From contig JAGTTD010000003.1 in the NCBI GenBank assembly GCA_018398585.1, positions 4,906,637 through 4,970,636 of the forward strand: a stretch of DNA of 64,000 bases, read 5' to 3'. Under the pieces are notes generated by a model. That model was given only the letters and a program-made list of their open reading frames with translations, had not been told where the DNA came from and made no database searches. The position numbers and the translations under genes are program-made. The DNA is from Simmondsia chinensis. Its lineage: Eukaryota > Streptophyta > Magnoliopsida > Caryophyllales > Simmondsiaceae. Positions 1 to 11,811 of the stretch are shown piece by piece (positions within the stretch are counted from its first letter, which is position 1; each line of letters starts with the position of its first letter).

Positions 1-2582
1 TCGCAAACAGTTCCCAGATTTATAAGAAAGCATTACGAAAACCCCATATTCTATTGGAAAACATATATTCAGGAAACCAAAGTTTCTTTTTCCGAGTTGT
101 AGTTTATAAATAAGAGGTCATTATTTTAGATTTTCTATTTTTAAAATGTTTTACTTTTTTTGTTCTTGTAAAAACACTTGAGAGCAAAAAAGGAAAATAA
201 TTTTTTTTCCGGAATGAGCTATTTTGCTTTATTTCTAACAATATTATTTTAATCATGGTAAGTACAGGAACTTTGATGACTCCCGGAGTACCAAGGCATG
301 GATGAAACACCCCACCTGACCTGTGCGATCCTAGTAACCACCGCCATCACGCTCGTCCATCCTGCCATAGGCCTCCATCCATTTGCATCCACGCTGCACA
401 ACCCATGGCATGAGTAATATATGTATGGTGTACTCATGTAAAACATATGATAGGGGTCATGATAAACGTAAGCCTGCATGGCATGCATATGTTAGAATAA
501 TCACTATGATATACAAATAATACGGGAAGGTCAAGATTAAATATGATGTTGTGTGATGTTGCTTTCTAGTAATTTGGTGACGGAAGTTGATATACATGTG
601 ATATTGATCATTTCTTCTCTCTGTCTCTAATTGGAAAAAAAATAATTATACCGATGAAAATAATGAATTTTTTGTGCTGATAATATGGTAGACAAGTAAT
701 CAATAAATGTGCTCTTTTATGGAGCTAAGAAGAGGGTCAAGAAACAATTACCATAAGATAAACCACCTGTAATGATTTCTTAAATCTCTATAAGAGGTTA
801 ATACAATCTTCAAAATTCAATTTTGATTAGTAAACTTAACTATCAACTTATCCTTAATTTTAAGTTTAAGATAAAACATAAAAGAGTAAAAGTAGGTTAG
901 TGGACCATTTTGACAAGACGTGAAAGAGTTCAAGTTAATATTATCCACTGGGTCTAGCAAACTAATTAGATTCAAGATAAAAAAAATAAATAAATAAATA
1001 TGACTCACGTGAAAGAGCAACACTGTATTAGCTGCCAATATTATACATCAGCATTAACAAAAAAAGAGAGAACGGCTCTTGTTCAGACTTGATATTCCAA
1101 AAGCCTCTATATGATCCATTGGAATTTCAATAATCATGTCCTCTGCCACACGGGTTTGGCCATAGATGTAGCAATGGCCATTTCAATGTAAATATACCGA
1201 GGCAGAGTGGGCGATAGGGCAATTCGTTAGCACATTTATTGTCCATAGTTGTAACAAGACAATAGTCGTTACAAGAAATAGGTTGGAGTGACACAAGGAA
1301 GAATCTAAATAGTGGGCAAGAAATTGGTAGGACAAGATGTAAACTCACGCATTTACACTTTGTGGATGATCAGTTGATTTTCTATCTAACTAATCAAAAA
1401 GTATCATTTAATAGAAGTTGGTACTCTTTCAGGAAATGAATCCATAAGAACAACAAAAAATATATTTTTAAATTAGCAATAAAATTTTATGCCATATAAA
1501 ATATTTTATGGCCAACATTTATTGGATTCGAGTTAGAACTCTCCAAATTCCATTAAGAATTCACCAGAGCCAAAGGTAACTAATTAACAAAATATTTGAA
1601 AAGGATAACTGTTTTGATTCGTCAAAACTTTACAGTCGAGTTTAAAAAAAAGAAAAAAGATTTTCTTTTCATTTTCACCATTCCTTTTCTTCTCTATATT
1701 TTTTTCATTTCATATTTGCAAATTCATTTGAAAAAAAAATTCAATATCTATCATTTTTCTTCTCAGTTGTTTGATAAAAAATTATACGGGTAGTTTTTTT
1801 TTTTCTTTTGCAAGTATAGAGTTTCATAAATGATCATCTTGTATTATTATCATCACTATGAGCCTATTCAGCTTAGGACTCCTTTTTTATGCCAAACCTT
1901 CATGTCTAACTTGTATATATTATAGTGAAGTACTCCTTTTAAAATATTTGGCTTAGGACTCTATTTATTAGAGTAATTAGATAATAAAAAGCAAAAACTT
2001 GCAATTAATTTAACCCAATAAAATAACAACATTAAACATGTATTGGACCAAATTTTTCTTTTAGCAAACAAATGCAAAATAATTTAAAAACTAAAATAGA
2101 TATGTAGTTTGTAATTTAAAAAAAAAGGTTAATCAAAAATAAATAAAGAACGGTAAATATAAAAATAACTTTGTACTAATCTGTAACTCATATTTTCAAA
2201 GTTAAACCGAAAAATGTTGACACATTTTTAATACCTCAATTATACACGTAGTTTATCAACTATGCATTTACTTTCTTACATGTGCTAATTTAATTCTTTC
2301 ATTTTCTTATTATTTAAATTTAATTCGTACGGTTTATATTATGTCAATATACTTCATGTAAAGTTTACATTTTTGCCAATTCAGTCACATGGTGAAAATT
2401 GTAGTTAAATTAAAGAAATAATCTTTGACGCATAGACATGTCAGATACAAGTGACCCATTATAATCTCATTCCATGACTTAATTTGAATTGACGCATGAC
2501 TCAAGCATGAAAATTTTTTTGCTCTCAACGTAATATCAATATGACTATATCACTAAATTTACATATTGATGTATTTTAAAAG
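1..2582. other. AT-rich intergenic DNA, no gene recognised
   Basis: No recognisable coding region, RNA gene or element end was found. The short ORFs here (up to 79 codons) are low-complexity or lack family features. Several A/T homopolymer runs occur, for example around 1640-1810. Old, decayed repeats could be present but cannot be named by eye. Confidence 0.6.
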
Positions 2583-3452
2583 TGTGTTTAACACCGCGTA
2601 CTTGCAAGCGTACGAGATCGTTATAACTTAGTCGGGTATGCCGGTGTCGTATCCACGAGGAATTGGTGTTAAGTTGAATTCAAGTATTAATGAGTGAGTT
2701 GATTGAGTTTTTCGTTGGTTGTTTGAGCAATTAAGAAAACCGGAGTGACTAAAGCAGTAAAAAGGGTGTCAATTTGATTGAGGTTAGTTTAGGGAATGAA
2801 TTCAGGGCAGCTCAACTCGTATTCCGTCACTATATTTTGAATAGGACAATGATTTAAGGGGCTTAGGCTACAAGCTCTAAGCCTGGATTAATATTTAAAT
2901 TAGGGCTCAAGATATGAGCCCTAAGTGTAGTATAGGTTATCATATTAGCACTACTTAATTGCTTTGTCACTCCTAATTCAATTCAACTTGCGTAAAAGAT
3001 TATGTTGAGGGTTAAGTACAACCTCAGCCTAGACAACACGTGAAAATATGTTATGGTATAGTATAGGCTACAAGTACAAGAGAAATCACTAATAAGCTAG
3101 AGATCTAAACATGGCTACAGGCATACACAAAGAAATATGAAGCAATCATGAATAATTCCCCACAAGAGCACGAAAATAATATAACTAAATCATCTTCAAA
3201 CTAAAACACAAATCTAGGATACGAACAAACGTCCACTCCTCCATAGAAGTTTTACACATCAGCAAATTCAAAAGAGAAAAACAATGAAAAAAAATAAGAC
3301 CCTAAAGACTCCCCCAATTTTTTGTTGACGTTGATCCGAGCTTTGATCCTCCCAGTACTTCGACTACCTGCGCTTCAGCGTTTGAGGATCCGTTGAATGC
3401 CTTAGCAGCTTCAGGGAGGAGAGGAGACGAGAAAATAGATCCCAAATAGAAG

Positions 3453-3499
<47 letters not shown>
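3453..3499. repeat. uninterrupted 47-base poly-C tract
   Basis: Forty-seven consecutive C residues are read directly from the sequence. On the minus strand (the likely LTR sense strand) this is poly-G immediately downstream of a TATA-like CATAAATA. Such length is unusual in AT-rich plant DNA; the exact count may be affected by polymerase slippage or assembly error. Confidence 0.9.
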
Positions 3500-3525
3500 T
3501 ATTTATGCCCGCGGCAGGTACTGCG

Positions 3526-3629
3526 CCAATCGATCAGCAATTTCAGCCGATTGATCAACATGTCATAGTAGGACGGGATCGGCTGCCTCACTGTAGGGCC
3601 CGTCCTACTATGAGCTACTGATCGATCGG
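3526..3629. other. long nested inverted repeat (hairpin)
   Basis: The inner arms catagtaggacggg (3564-3577) and cccgtcctactatg (3599-3612) are perfect 14-base complements around a 21-base loop. The outer arms ccaatcgatcag (3526-3537) and ctgatcgatcgg (3618-3629) pair at 11 of 12 positions. The structure lies in the putative U3 part of the LTR-like block, just upstream of its TATA-like site. Its role is unknown. Confidence 0.85.
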
Positions 3630-3908
3630 TTTTTCATGCCGATAGGTCAACTAAACCCAGATATGCTACAAGATATATTTGCTTTACCGAATTACGACCC
3701 GATGGATCCTTCTTTTGTACACGTGGTCGGGTTTCTCAGAAAAGTCATCAAATACATCTTAGTTATGCCTGATTTCGCCACTTTTCAATGTTTGTTTGCT
3801 CCGATGCACTCCAAGCATAAATGTGCCTAGATTATAACAAAACGCATATGTAAAAGTTGAATATTTTGCGTGAATGTGAAGTAGAATTTGTAAAAATGAG
3901 GCACATCA

Positions 3909-4801
3909 CATAGTATGAAAAATATATGGACTAAGTTGTCACTCAATCTAAAAATTTAAATTATCTAGCACCAATTTAAAGTCAAATGTTAAAATCGGCC
4001 TCTCATTAATTGGATAAATGCCGCCAGAATCTTTCTCAGTAATCAGTGGAGGAACAAGCATTATTAATAGGTAATTTTTTTTTATTTTTTTATTTTTTTA
4101 ATTTTGTTTTAATATGTTAAGGAGAACGTTAGATCACCTATACTCAAGGTAGAGCAGCCTCGATCTCTCAACCTGACCCTAATTCAAGAAATTCAAAAAT
4201 TAATGAGACCCTAATTTGAAATGATCTTATCTAAATTTGACCCAATTTGAACATAACCCGGTTCAAGCTAAAACCCGACTCAAGTTGGACCTAGTGCATA
4301 ATACAAAATGCAAATATTTTAGGCAAAGAAAATCATTGTTGAAATCACATCCGGTTTGTGATGGACATAAATCAATCGTTGTCAAGCAGATAGCAAAGAC
4401 AGGATAGGGAGTTAAGAATTAAATCCAGTTCTATTCGACTGAAACAACTATTATGGTCGACCTCCACTCCTGATGATGATTGCCTACTCTCCCTCCCTTG
4501 TCTTGTTGCATTGGTTCTTTTTCTTCTTCTTCATGGTCCTCTCCAGTGATACTGTAGTATTCTAGCAATAGTTAGTATTGCTTATAATTTTCTTTTTTCC
4601 TTTTTTTCCTTACTTTAATGTTGGCGAGTTCTGTCTTTTTTAGCAACATATTTTTATGCAAGTTGGCTGAAGCCTCACTTTCCACTTCAACAATTTCCAA
4701 ACCAAATCCGCAAATTTATTATAGGGGATATTGAATATATAAAATTTAAAATTTAAGACACTATAGTGATAATATTTTTAAAAATTAGGACCCTCTTTAT
4801 A

Positions 4802-4851
<50 letters not shown>

Positions 4852-5742
4852 AAAAATTCATAATATTTAAGTGATAAATGTTCAGATCTTAGGATACCTA
4901 GACACTAAATTCTCTAAATTTAAATAATTAATTAGAATACTCTATATATTGTACTAATTATTATTAAATTATAAAATATAATTTTGATATTATTTTTGTA
5001 ATTAAACCATTTCTTGTTATCATGTTTGTTTAATATAAAGTTAAATAGTGGTAAGAAATATAGTGGTTAAGCTGCATACCCTTCTAGCATAAGGTATTGC
5101 GTTTGCAAGCTTATATCTGCAGGAGTGATCGAGAGGCAAATAACCCATACGAATTTGAATAGATAAGGACTTATATATTTTTTGTATATACATATATAAA
5201 GTAAAAAATCTATCTATTAACTGGTATAATATAAAGAGAATATCAAGACTTATTTTAGACCACTATGCTCTGAAGACCTCTATTAGTGAAATTCGTGTCT
5301 AACACATTTTGAACACATATATGCAGTGGTTAATCTAGGATTTTTGTTGAGAGTGGGCTGAGTTACAAGATACCTTCAATACAACATAGATAAGCAAAAT
5401 ATTCAAATTAAATGCGTTTCATTTCTATCTAGCTTCATCAAAATTTGATTGAATAAAATTGTTCGAAAAAACTAACATAGCATATAATTACAAAAATATA
5501 TTGTGGTACTTTCTTCAAAAGATATGGCATTTTTCCCCAAAGAAGTGGCATAACGTATACTTTTTGGCAATAATAAGTACCTTACAGTGAGATTCATTGA
5601 ATTTTAAGCAAGTGAAATGACTATTTTTGTAGAAAAATATGAATGTGAAGCACACATATTGTTGAAATAATACATCATGTCAACATTTTTTTACGAAAAC
5701 TTTCGTAGGATTTCAACATAAAAATCACCTAATTCCAACAGA
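3909..5742. other. AT-rich intergenic DNA with a microsatellite
   Basis: No gene is recognised. A fragment near 4740-4915 shares phrases (taagtgataaatgttca, ggatacct) with the inner fold-back repeats at 28.3-29.0 kb and 36.2-36.7 kb, so an old copy of that family may lie here. The remainder shows nothing I can name. Confidence 0.5.
4803..4852. repeat. TG/TA/TATG microsatellite
   Basis: A (TG)n stretch runs into (TA)n of roughly 15 units and ends in short gtat repeats. The sequence is read directly. Confidence 0.9.
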
Positions 5743-6063
5743 GGATTATGACTTTAAAGAAAAAAAGAGTTTGGGGTGAAGAAGAATTGAGAATGAGATG
5801 GAGAAGAGAAGAGAATTAGAGAGAATAGAGGGAGAAGTAGAGAGAATTGAAGTTTGTATTATCATTGAATGGCCCATTACATGTGTAGGATCAACTATTT
5901 GTACTAGTTTAAGCCTAGCAATGTAGTCTAACTAATGTATTAACAACATTTACCAATACAAGAACCTCCTAACTAACTATTATCAACCACAACTAATGAA
6001 TTACAACACATGTCTAATTACAGCTATCCTAATTCTAAGGTACTCCTTATTCAATTCATGACA
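5743..6063 (-). repeat. 3' LTR of the 5.7-8.8 kb element (outer end lost)
   Basis: It aligns with 8488-8828 from ggattatgac through to tcatgaca, with substitutions and small indels. The terminal tgtcatgacccgaggtg of the other copy is not recognisable here, so this LTR is truncated or replaced at its outer end. Confidence 0.8.
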
Positions 6064-7082
6064 TTACATCCCCTTTTAGAGATTCTTGTCCTTAAGAATC
6101 TAATTAAGTAATTTGTAGTGTGATGAAATGTCTTGAATGCTTAGCTTGCTGCAGCCGTGCTCACAAGTCTTGCCACCATGTTTCAGCAGCAGTTTGAGGG
6201 TTACATCAGAAGGTCTATCACTTCCATACCAAAACAACCAAACTCTAGTGCAGCCCAACAACACTATTCTGCAGCTGAAGTGCACTGGTGGCCTATAAAG
6301 CAAAAGCTATAACCTCATAACCTCACCCCTCAATCTGAATTTCAATTGCTTAATCACTCTCCCATGGAACCAGAAGTCTCCCCTGCTGTTCATCTTGCAA
6401 AACTTAGCTCTTCTCTTTCTTTGGAAAAGCCTCTCAGCTGAACTCAAGTTCCCAAGGCTCTCAAGGATTAAGCTTGCATATTCCTTTAGCTGTTTAACAT
6501 CCCTAAATGATGCTGCTACCAAGGGTTCAAGTGGAGTATGTGATAAAACCGATCGAGCCTCACTAATTCAGACTTGCAGAATTGATTAAACTTCCTTTCA
6601 AGCTGCCATACGTTTGTGTACTATGCAACACTCAATTCTTCCAAGCTTTTCTCAGGTGCTGAACTCATACCCACTTCCTTTACTTGAACAGGAACATTTT
6701 TAGGCATTTCCTCAAGCTGTAAAAGCTCTTGGCTTAGCAGAAGTTGTCAACTACTCATCTATATGCTCCATTTTAGACGTTGCTGGTGTAGTTAAGCCCT
6801 TTGTGTAGCCAGATTTAGGCCAACATTTGCTCCCACATACCACCAAACTTGTTCCATACTCTCAATCCTCATAGAAATTTGCTCATTTGCCACCTTGCAT
6901 GAGAGACGTAACAATAACGGTCCCGGAGGCCTCACATTTGGATGCACTGCTAGAAGCACTCCTTAATCAGCCGCCAATGCACGCATTCTCCTCACTCTAG
7001 CCTTCCCGAATGGGCTTACTAACAGCCAGTAACCTTGGGCATCAATGTGAACATCAGCTTGAAAATCAGCTGCAAACGCACC

Positions 7083-8048
7083 TTACTGTGCATCTAAACC
7101 CACTCCTGTGCTTTCCTTGCTTGGCTCAGGTGGCCTGTTATTAGTCGTCAAGGAGAAATAAGCACAAGTACCACACCATTGAGCTTGCCATTTAATTTGA
7201 CTTTGCATATTCCCCTGCCGAACTTGCACTGGAACAAAATCAGACCATTTCTCAATAGAGTTTACTTGCACTGATGCTGCACCAACACTACTTCTCACTA
7301 ATCTTGTGTCTTCACACATTGAAGTTCTTCTCTTTCTTACCAATTTCATTGTCCTCTTACTTGTCTTCTTGATCCATGAACGTGCCTCTAATCTATCCAT
7401 TAGCCACATCACCATCTTTGGTTGCCTCAATTTCATGTTCTTGAACTTGTATAACTCCTCAAGAACCTTAGCATTCAACTTAAGGTTTAGGAAATCAGGT
7501 GGTTTTCCATTAAAATACAAAATTGGTTTAATTCTTGCTCTAAGTCTCTTGTTTATGTGAACCCTCCTGCCACCAAGATGCAATGCCAACTTAATCACAA
7601 TATTTGGCTGTAAAGGAACCTTCAGATACAATAATCTACTGCTACATACTTCCATATACACTTGCAACTCTCCAACGACTATTGAATCCAATTTATGATG
7701 ATTCTTGCTGCATTGCTTGACATTTGCATTCTGTTCTCTGGAAGTTACTGCTGCATCCTTGGAATTAACCTCAGGAACTTGTATTTGCTGTTCCTTATCT
7801 GGCTTAAGTTGAAGTTCTGTATCATTTATATGTCTTACTGCTGCAATTTCCATTTGAACATCTAATTGTTTTACTGCAATATTAACTGGATCTCTGCTAT
7901 TGTGCTCCTTATGTTGTAGATCTTGCGTACTTGAAGGCTCATTTGAAGGATTCACCCAAGGATTGAAGAATTGAATATCTAACAAATAACAATTGTCATA
8001 GATGTTTCGTCCACATAGGCTAACAATTGTCGAGACACCTTGAATCAT
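7083..8048 (-). CDS. unknown basic protein of a non-autonomous LTR element, about 321 aa
   Basis: This is the longest uninterrupted ORF in the left 13 kb. The open frame extends to a GTG at 8063, but the first ATG is at 8048, giving about 321 residues. The N-terminal third is acidic and polar (SNEPSSTQDLQHKE). The middle and C-terminal half is strongly basic, with KRLRARIKPILYFNGKPPDF, a leucine/lysine-rich stretch, and KKTSKRTMKLVRKRR. No signal peptide, CCHC knuckle, DSG/DTG protease motif, YxDD or DDE signature is visible. It sits in the gag position, 440 bases downstream of the 5' LTR. I do not recognise a function. The basic segments would fit nucleic-acid binding, but that is inference. 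It could also be a captured host fragment or a family-specific accessory ORF. The frame is intact although the element's 3' LTR is damaged. Confidence 0.55.
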   Translation of the reverse strand: MIQGVSTIVSLCGRNIYDNCYLLDIQFFNPWVNPSNEPSSTQDLQHKEHNSRDPVNIAVKQLDVQMEIAAVRHINDTELQLKPDKEQQIQVPEVNSKDAAVTSREQNANVKQCSKNHHKLDSIVVGELQVYMEVCSSRLLYLKVPLQPNIVIKLALHLGGRRVHINKRLRARIKPILYFNGKPPDFLNLKLNAKVLEELYKFKNMKLRQPKMVMWLMDRLEARSWIKKTSKRTMKLVRKRRTSMCEDTRLVRSSVGAASVQVNSIEKWSDFVPVQVRQGNMQSQIKWQAQWCGTCAYFSLTTNNRPPEPSKESTGVGLDAQ

Positions 8049-8473
8049 TGAAGAAAATGTCACTCGTGCTTTAACCTCTAAGGCTGATATTGAATTAATT
8101 TAAATTCTTTCAATATCGCCATAGGGATAAAAGACTTGGTAAAGGATGTCTTTAGTGATGGGATGGAGAGCATTTGAAACCTGTACCAAAAGTGTAGATC
8201 CCTTACCCAATATTGCAGCCATTCCTGATTGAATAACAGTCCAAATCAGCACAACTCCGCAATGTAGCAAGATCTACAAATCTTGATCAAAACTACAGAA
8301 TATGAAGGTACATTGACCAACAAATCACAATATGCAGCCCCTTTGAACTATATTTGCTCCTACGCAGCTGAATTAACAATTCTGCAACATCTGAAATGAA
8401 TTCAGCACTGTTTCTTGATTACTTGATCAAATTGCATTCCTTTTTTTTTTTTGTTTCTAATGCTCAAGATCGA

Positions 8474-8485
8474 GCTCTTATACCA
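8474..8485 (-). other. primer-binding site (initiator-Met tRNA type)
   Basis: On the minus strand it reads TGGTATAAGAGC, 11 of 12 identical to the plant initiator-methionine site TGGTATCAGAGC. It lies two bases downstream of the 5' LTR end and fixes the element's orientation. Confidence 0.8.
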
Positions 8486-8487
8486 AT

Positions 8488-8828
8488 TGTCATGACCCGA
8501 GGTGAACTCGGATTATGACTTGAATGAAAAAAGGTTTGGTGTGGAGAAGAATTGAGAACGAGATGAGGAAGAGGAGAGAATTAGAGAGAATAGAGGGAGA
8601 AGTAGAGAGAATTGAAGTTTGTATTATCATTAAATTGCCCATTACAAGTGTAGGATCAATTATTTTTACTAGTTTAAGCCTAAGAAAGTAGTCTAACTAA
8701 TGTACTAACTACATCTACCAATATAAGAATCTCCTAACTAACTATTAACAACCACAACTAATGAATTACAACACATGTCTAATTATAACTATCCTAACTC
8801 TAAGCTACTCCTTATTTAATTCATGACA
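8488..8828 (-). repeat. 5' LTR of the 5.7-8.8 kb element, 341 bp
   Basis: Its ends are TGTCATGA and TCATGACA, an inverted pair read directly. The interior is GA-rich on the plus strand. It matches the 3' copy over about 320 bases. Confidence 0.85.
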
Positions 8829-10435
8829 AAATGATACAATTTTAAATCTTAGGCTCTGCTTGACTTTTGGAGTTGGAGTCGTCTTAGGTTCAGATTGGTC
8901 TCTAGACTATGATCTAGATATTATTGGGTTTAAGTTGGGTCGAGTCCGCCTTTTTTGAAGTTAAATCATTTTAGTTGGGTCATTTCAAATTTTGGGCCAA
9001 CTTTAGATCAGTTTGGGTCTAGGTCTTGTGTTCTCTTGTGTTTCATGTCAATTAATTTGGATTGTCCACAGTCTCTGGTTAGTGAAATTAATAAGAAATT
9101 GCAATTTTTTCCTTCACTCAAAGAGTTGAAGCATATATAATTTTGAACTAAAACTCAAGAGAATTGTGTAATGCAATTATACTTCCAATTCCAACAAGTG
9201 AACCGAACAACAAATTAGAATTGCCAACCTTAATTTCAGTTACAACATCAATTATAGGCTCTAATTCTATGTGCTAGACAACACCTTAGGATACTTATAA
9301 ATAATATATACTAGCTGCCCCCATGTGTTGCACGGTTGTTATATCGGGGGGTTAAATTCATAAACATCTAAGATTCTTAAATTTGGTGAATTAAAGTACC
9401 TTAAACTTCTATTATTCATTTTTTAAAATTGTTTTAAGATATCTATCTAACACATTATTATCAAGTCCCCTTTTCCCCCAAAACCTTCCTCTCCCGAATC
9501 TTTGCAATTTTAGAGAGTAACCTTTGAATTCTCCATTTCTTAATAATATTAAACACAAGGCAAAAAAATTTTAAAATACAATATTAAACAAATTTTTAAA
9601 ATACAAAATATATCGTATAGTTCTTTTTTTTTTTTTTAAGTGATAAGTACAAACAGAAAGCACAAAGAGATACATTAGCGGTACATCGCACTGGGTGACT
9701 CTAGTAGAACAATTATACGACATGTGTGTCAGCTTTGCCGTGTCAAATTTAATATGAATACGATCAAATTTCAGTTGGAGTTATTTTGGATCTGTGGATG
9801 ATGAAATTGTATAAGTATGACATAAATCAAACCAAGTATGAATCAAGTTAGGTCTTCTTGGTTTTGAATTGATCTAGTGAAATCAAGATTTTTGGGCTGC
9901 ACATTTGGTCATTAAATTTTTAATCAACCATATAATAAAACAAAAAGAAAATATTAATATATAAATAAGGGTTCCATTTTAAAGGATTTGCTTTGAGCTC
10001 TAAACTTTATTGATCTACCATATATAGGACATTTATACTTTGCCTCGTAATTGCTTTGTACCCTAACGGTAAATGCTTATGACTTAACCTCCCTAATATA
10101 ATAACCGCGGGTTGCATAGGGAACATCTACTTTTTAATATTTGTCTAATATGCAAAACAATTTTTTATTATGTTTAAGATGTAAATAAATGTAATATAAA
10201 TCAAATTTTTGATGAAAGAAAAACCAATTTGAAAAGAAGCAATATTTGAAGGCATTAGGCCCTTAACAATGCTTGAAATCAATATTAGATTTGGTTTTGA
10301 TATGTTTCTTTTTACTTAGGTTAATAGTGAAAAGGATTCCATAAATCATTTATACAACATTCTTCATGCAAATGTAAGTCCAAAAAAATACCGGAACATC
10401 AATCATACTAAAGTTGAATTATGGGGCAAGTGAAC
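8829..10435. other. AT-rich intergenic DNA with a possible Helitron end
   Basis: No gene is recognised. At 9311-9340 the plus strand reads actagctgcccccatgtgt; its reverse complement ends in a short imperfect stem-loop (CCGTG...CATGG) followed by CTAGT, the layout of a Helitron 3' terminus (stem-loop, then CTRR, then host T). No matching 5' TC end, Rep or helicase coding was found. The rest shows nothing I can name. Confidence 0.35.
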
Positions 10436-10729
10436 AGATATGATTATAACAACTTGAGGGATGCCACGTCATCAACCCTGCCATGTCACCCAAGTGCTAC
10501 GTCATCAAGGGCCTAGAACCTTCTATTAGCTATTATAAATAAGGGGTGTTGAGAGTTAATTAGGCATGTTGAAGTATTATGTGTGTGTTCTTCTTCTCCC
10601 CCTAATTCTCTCAATCTTCTCCCCCCTTCCCCCTATATTAGCTCTTGTAATTCTCCATTAGAGGTTAATTCTATCAATCCATGTACAGACTGTTGTGATT
10701 TCAAATTGAGTACTGTCTTTATCGTAGCA
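10436..10729 (+). repeat. 5' LTR, 294 bp
   Basis: It is colinear with 12503-12796 and carries a TATA box (tataaataagg, 10534-10544) about 100 bases in. A pyrimidine-rich stretch (ttcttcttctccccc) follows, typical of a leader. The terminal TG has become AG. Confidence 0.93.
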
Positions 10730-10744
10730 ATTAGTATTAGAGCG

Positions 10745-11110
10745 AGTCAGTCCCCAACACCGTACCACCACCGGAGTCACCACCATCATCATCGGACTTC
10801 AACCCTAGCCACCGCAATCATCATCATCACCACCACTGATTTCATCACCATCACACTATTCATCATCGTCGTTGTCGTCGTCATCATCATCATCACCAGC
10901 ATCATCGACACCCCTCACCTCTCATTGCCAGCAACATTGTCGCCATCATCGTCATATCAGCAAACACACCCCACCACTGACTGTCGCCCTTGATCATCAC
11001 CCTACACTACCAATCATCAACCGACATCACCCACTGTCACTAATCAACATCAATCCGATCACCATCGCTCATCCACCCGTTATCACCTCCGTTCTCCACC
11101 GGTAACTAAT
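10745..11110 (+). repeat. CAC/CAT-rich low-complexity leader
   Basis: This stretch is dominated by degenerate cac, cat and atc triplets, giving histidine-, serine- and threonine-rich ORFs in more than one frame (for example 10583-10993, which starts inside the LTR). The reading is a trinucleotide-expanded untranslated leader and not a gene. Confidence 0.7.
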
Positions 11111-11297
11111 CGTCGTTGTTTTCATCACCGTACCCCGATTTTCATCATCACATCAGAGCATCATCAATCCTAAAGCATTATCAGAGCAATATCATCAGGG
11201 AATTATTAGAGTAAGATTGATTTTTCAGACCTGCACACAAGGTGTTCGATGAAATGCCTTAACCAATTCCTTAGCTCACTACAGATTTTTCATCACC

Positions 11298-11750
11298 ATG
11301 GCTGCTTCCAAAATCACACGAGGTCATTACCAAGCTCCAACATGATTTTGTAAGATTGAATTTCCTAGATTCAGTGGTAGGGATGTGGAAGAGTGGTTAC
11401 ATCATTGTGAGAGGTACTTGTTTATCCCAAACAACTCCCTCACGGAGCTCATGCATCTCCGCCAAATGGAAATTTTCGGCGAGTACTTAAGTCAGTTTGT
11501 GTCTTTGGTGAACAAATGTGGGTTGGCAAAAGAGCAAGAGGTTAAATTGTTGATAGGCGGCTTAAGGAAAGAGGTAGCTGAAAAGGTTCTCTAGTTTGGG
11601 CTCCGAACACTGCATGACGCCAAAATACTAGCTAAGCTGGAAGAGAGCAACCTTACCTATCTTGTGAAGTTAGTTGCCAAGGAGTCTCTGAGTATGGCGG
11701 CCAACAGGTCCGCGCCAAGTCACGTAAGAGAGCCTCCCGCCAACCCTTGA
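11298..11750 (+). pseudogene. gag remnant (Retrotrans_gag type), internally deleted
   Basis: From ATG 11298 the frame gives MAASKITRGHYQAPT, a stop at 11343, then KIEFPRFSGRDVEEWLHHCE, the start of a typical Ty3/gypsy capsid. It then jumps to MHLRQMEIFGEYLSQFVSLV and IGGLRKEVAEKV, the late part of the same domain. The middle capsid stretch is missing. A second stop lies at 11592-11594, after which FGLRTLHDAKILAKLEESN continues in frame. No zinc knuckle or protease follows. The loss of part of the capsid suggests the product, if any, could not assemble alone. Confidence 0.75.
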
Positions 11751-11811
11751 CCCTAGCATCACCCGCCAACTCAGCCCACTCACGGAGCAACCTAGTGAGA
11801 CGCCAGCTCCA

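Larger units (their letters stand above)
2583..3908 (-). repeat. probable solo LTR or LTR-like terminal block, about 1.33 kb
   Basis: Read on the minus strand the block starts TGATGTGCC at 3908 and ends near 2583 in a GTTAAACACA-type terminus, which fits the TG...CA rule. The plus-strand left part (2590-2690) contains gtcgtatccacgagg flanked by taacacc/ggtgtta, resembling the conserved 3' ends of plant gypsy-type LTRs (a resemblance from memory, not a search). A TATA-like CATAAATA lies on the minus strand at about 3500-3508 next to the poly-C tract. No internal region, primer site or second LTR was found, so a solo LTR is the simplest reading. I could not find a matching target duplication, so the ends are approximate. 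The small plus-strand ORF at 3636-3830 inside it has no recognisable feature. Confidence 0.5.
5743..8828 (-). mobile_element. non-autonomous LTR retrotransposon with an unknown ORF
   Basis: Two related direct repeats (5743-6063 and 8488-8828) flank a 2.4-kb interior. Both carry the same landmarks (gagagaattagagagaatagag, shared long tracts, ending ttcatgaca). The element reads on the minus strand. A primer site (TGGTATAAGAGC, one mismatch to the initiator-Met tRNA site) lies two bases inside the right-hand 5' LTR. A purine tract (AAAAGGGGATGTAA on the minus strand) abuts the left-hand 3' LTR. No gag zinc knuckle, protease, reverse transcriptase, RNase H or integrase motif is visible, so mobility would depend on another element. 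The interior holds one long ORF (7083-8048) plus scrambled sequence at 6100-7080. The outer 20 or so bases of the 3' LTR are unrecognisable and no target duplication is evident. Confidence 0.8.

Noticed and set aside
249..488. 79-codon minus-strand ORF with a GC-richer patch
   Set aside because: No domain, signal peptide or peptide-hormone motif; overlaps another short ORF; probably chance.
3636..3830. 64-codon plus-strand ORF
   Set aside because: Lies wholly inside an LTR-like block and lacks any family feature.
2583..3908. Retrozyme or 5S-containing Cassandra element
   Set aside because: No hammerhead core (CTGATGA...GAAA) and no 5S-like internal control region seen.
7306..7560. 84-codon hydrophobic plus-strand ORF
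   Set aside because: It is the antisense shadow of the 321-codon minus-strand ORF; its hydrophobicity mirrors the lysine-rich codons on the other strand.
10583..11105. Histidine-rich ORFs suggesting a metal-binding protein
   Set aside because: Start inside the 5' LTR and translate a CAC/CAT low-complexity leader in two frames at once.
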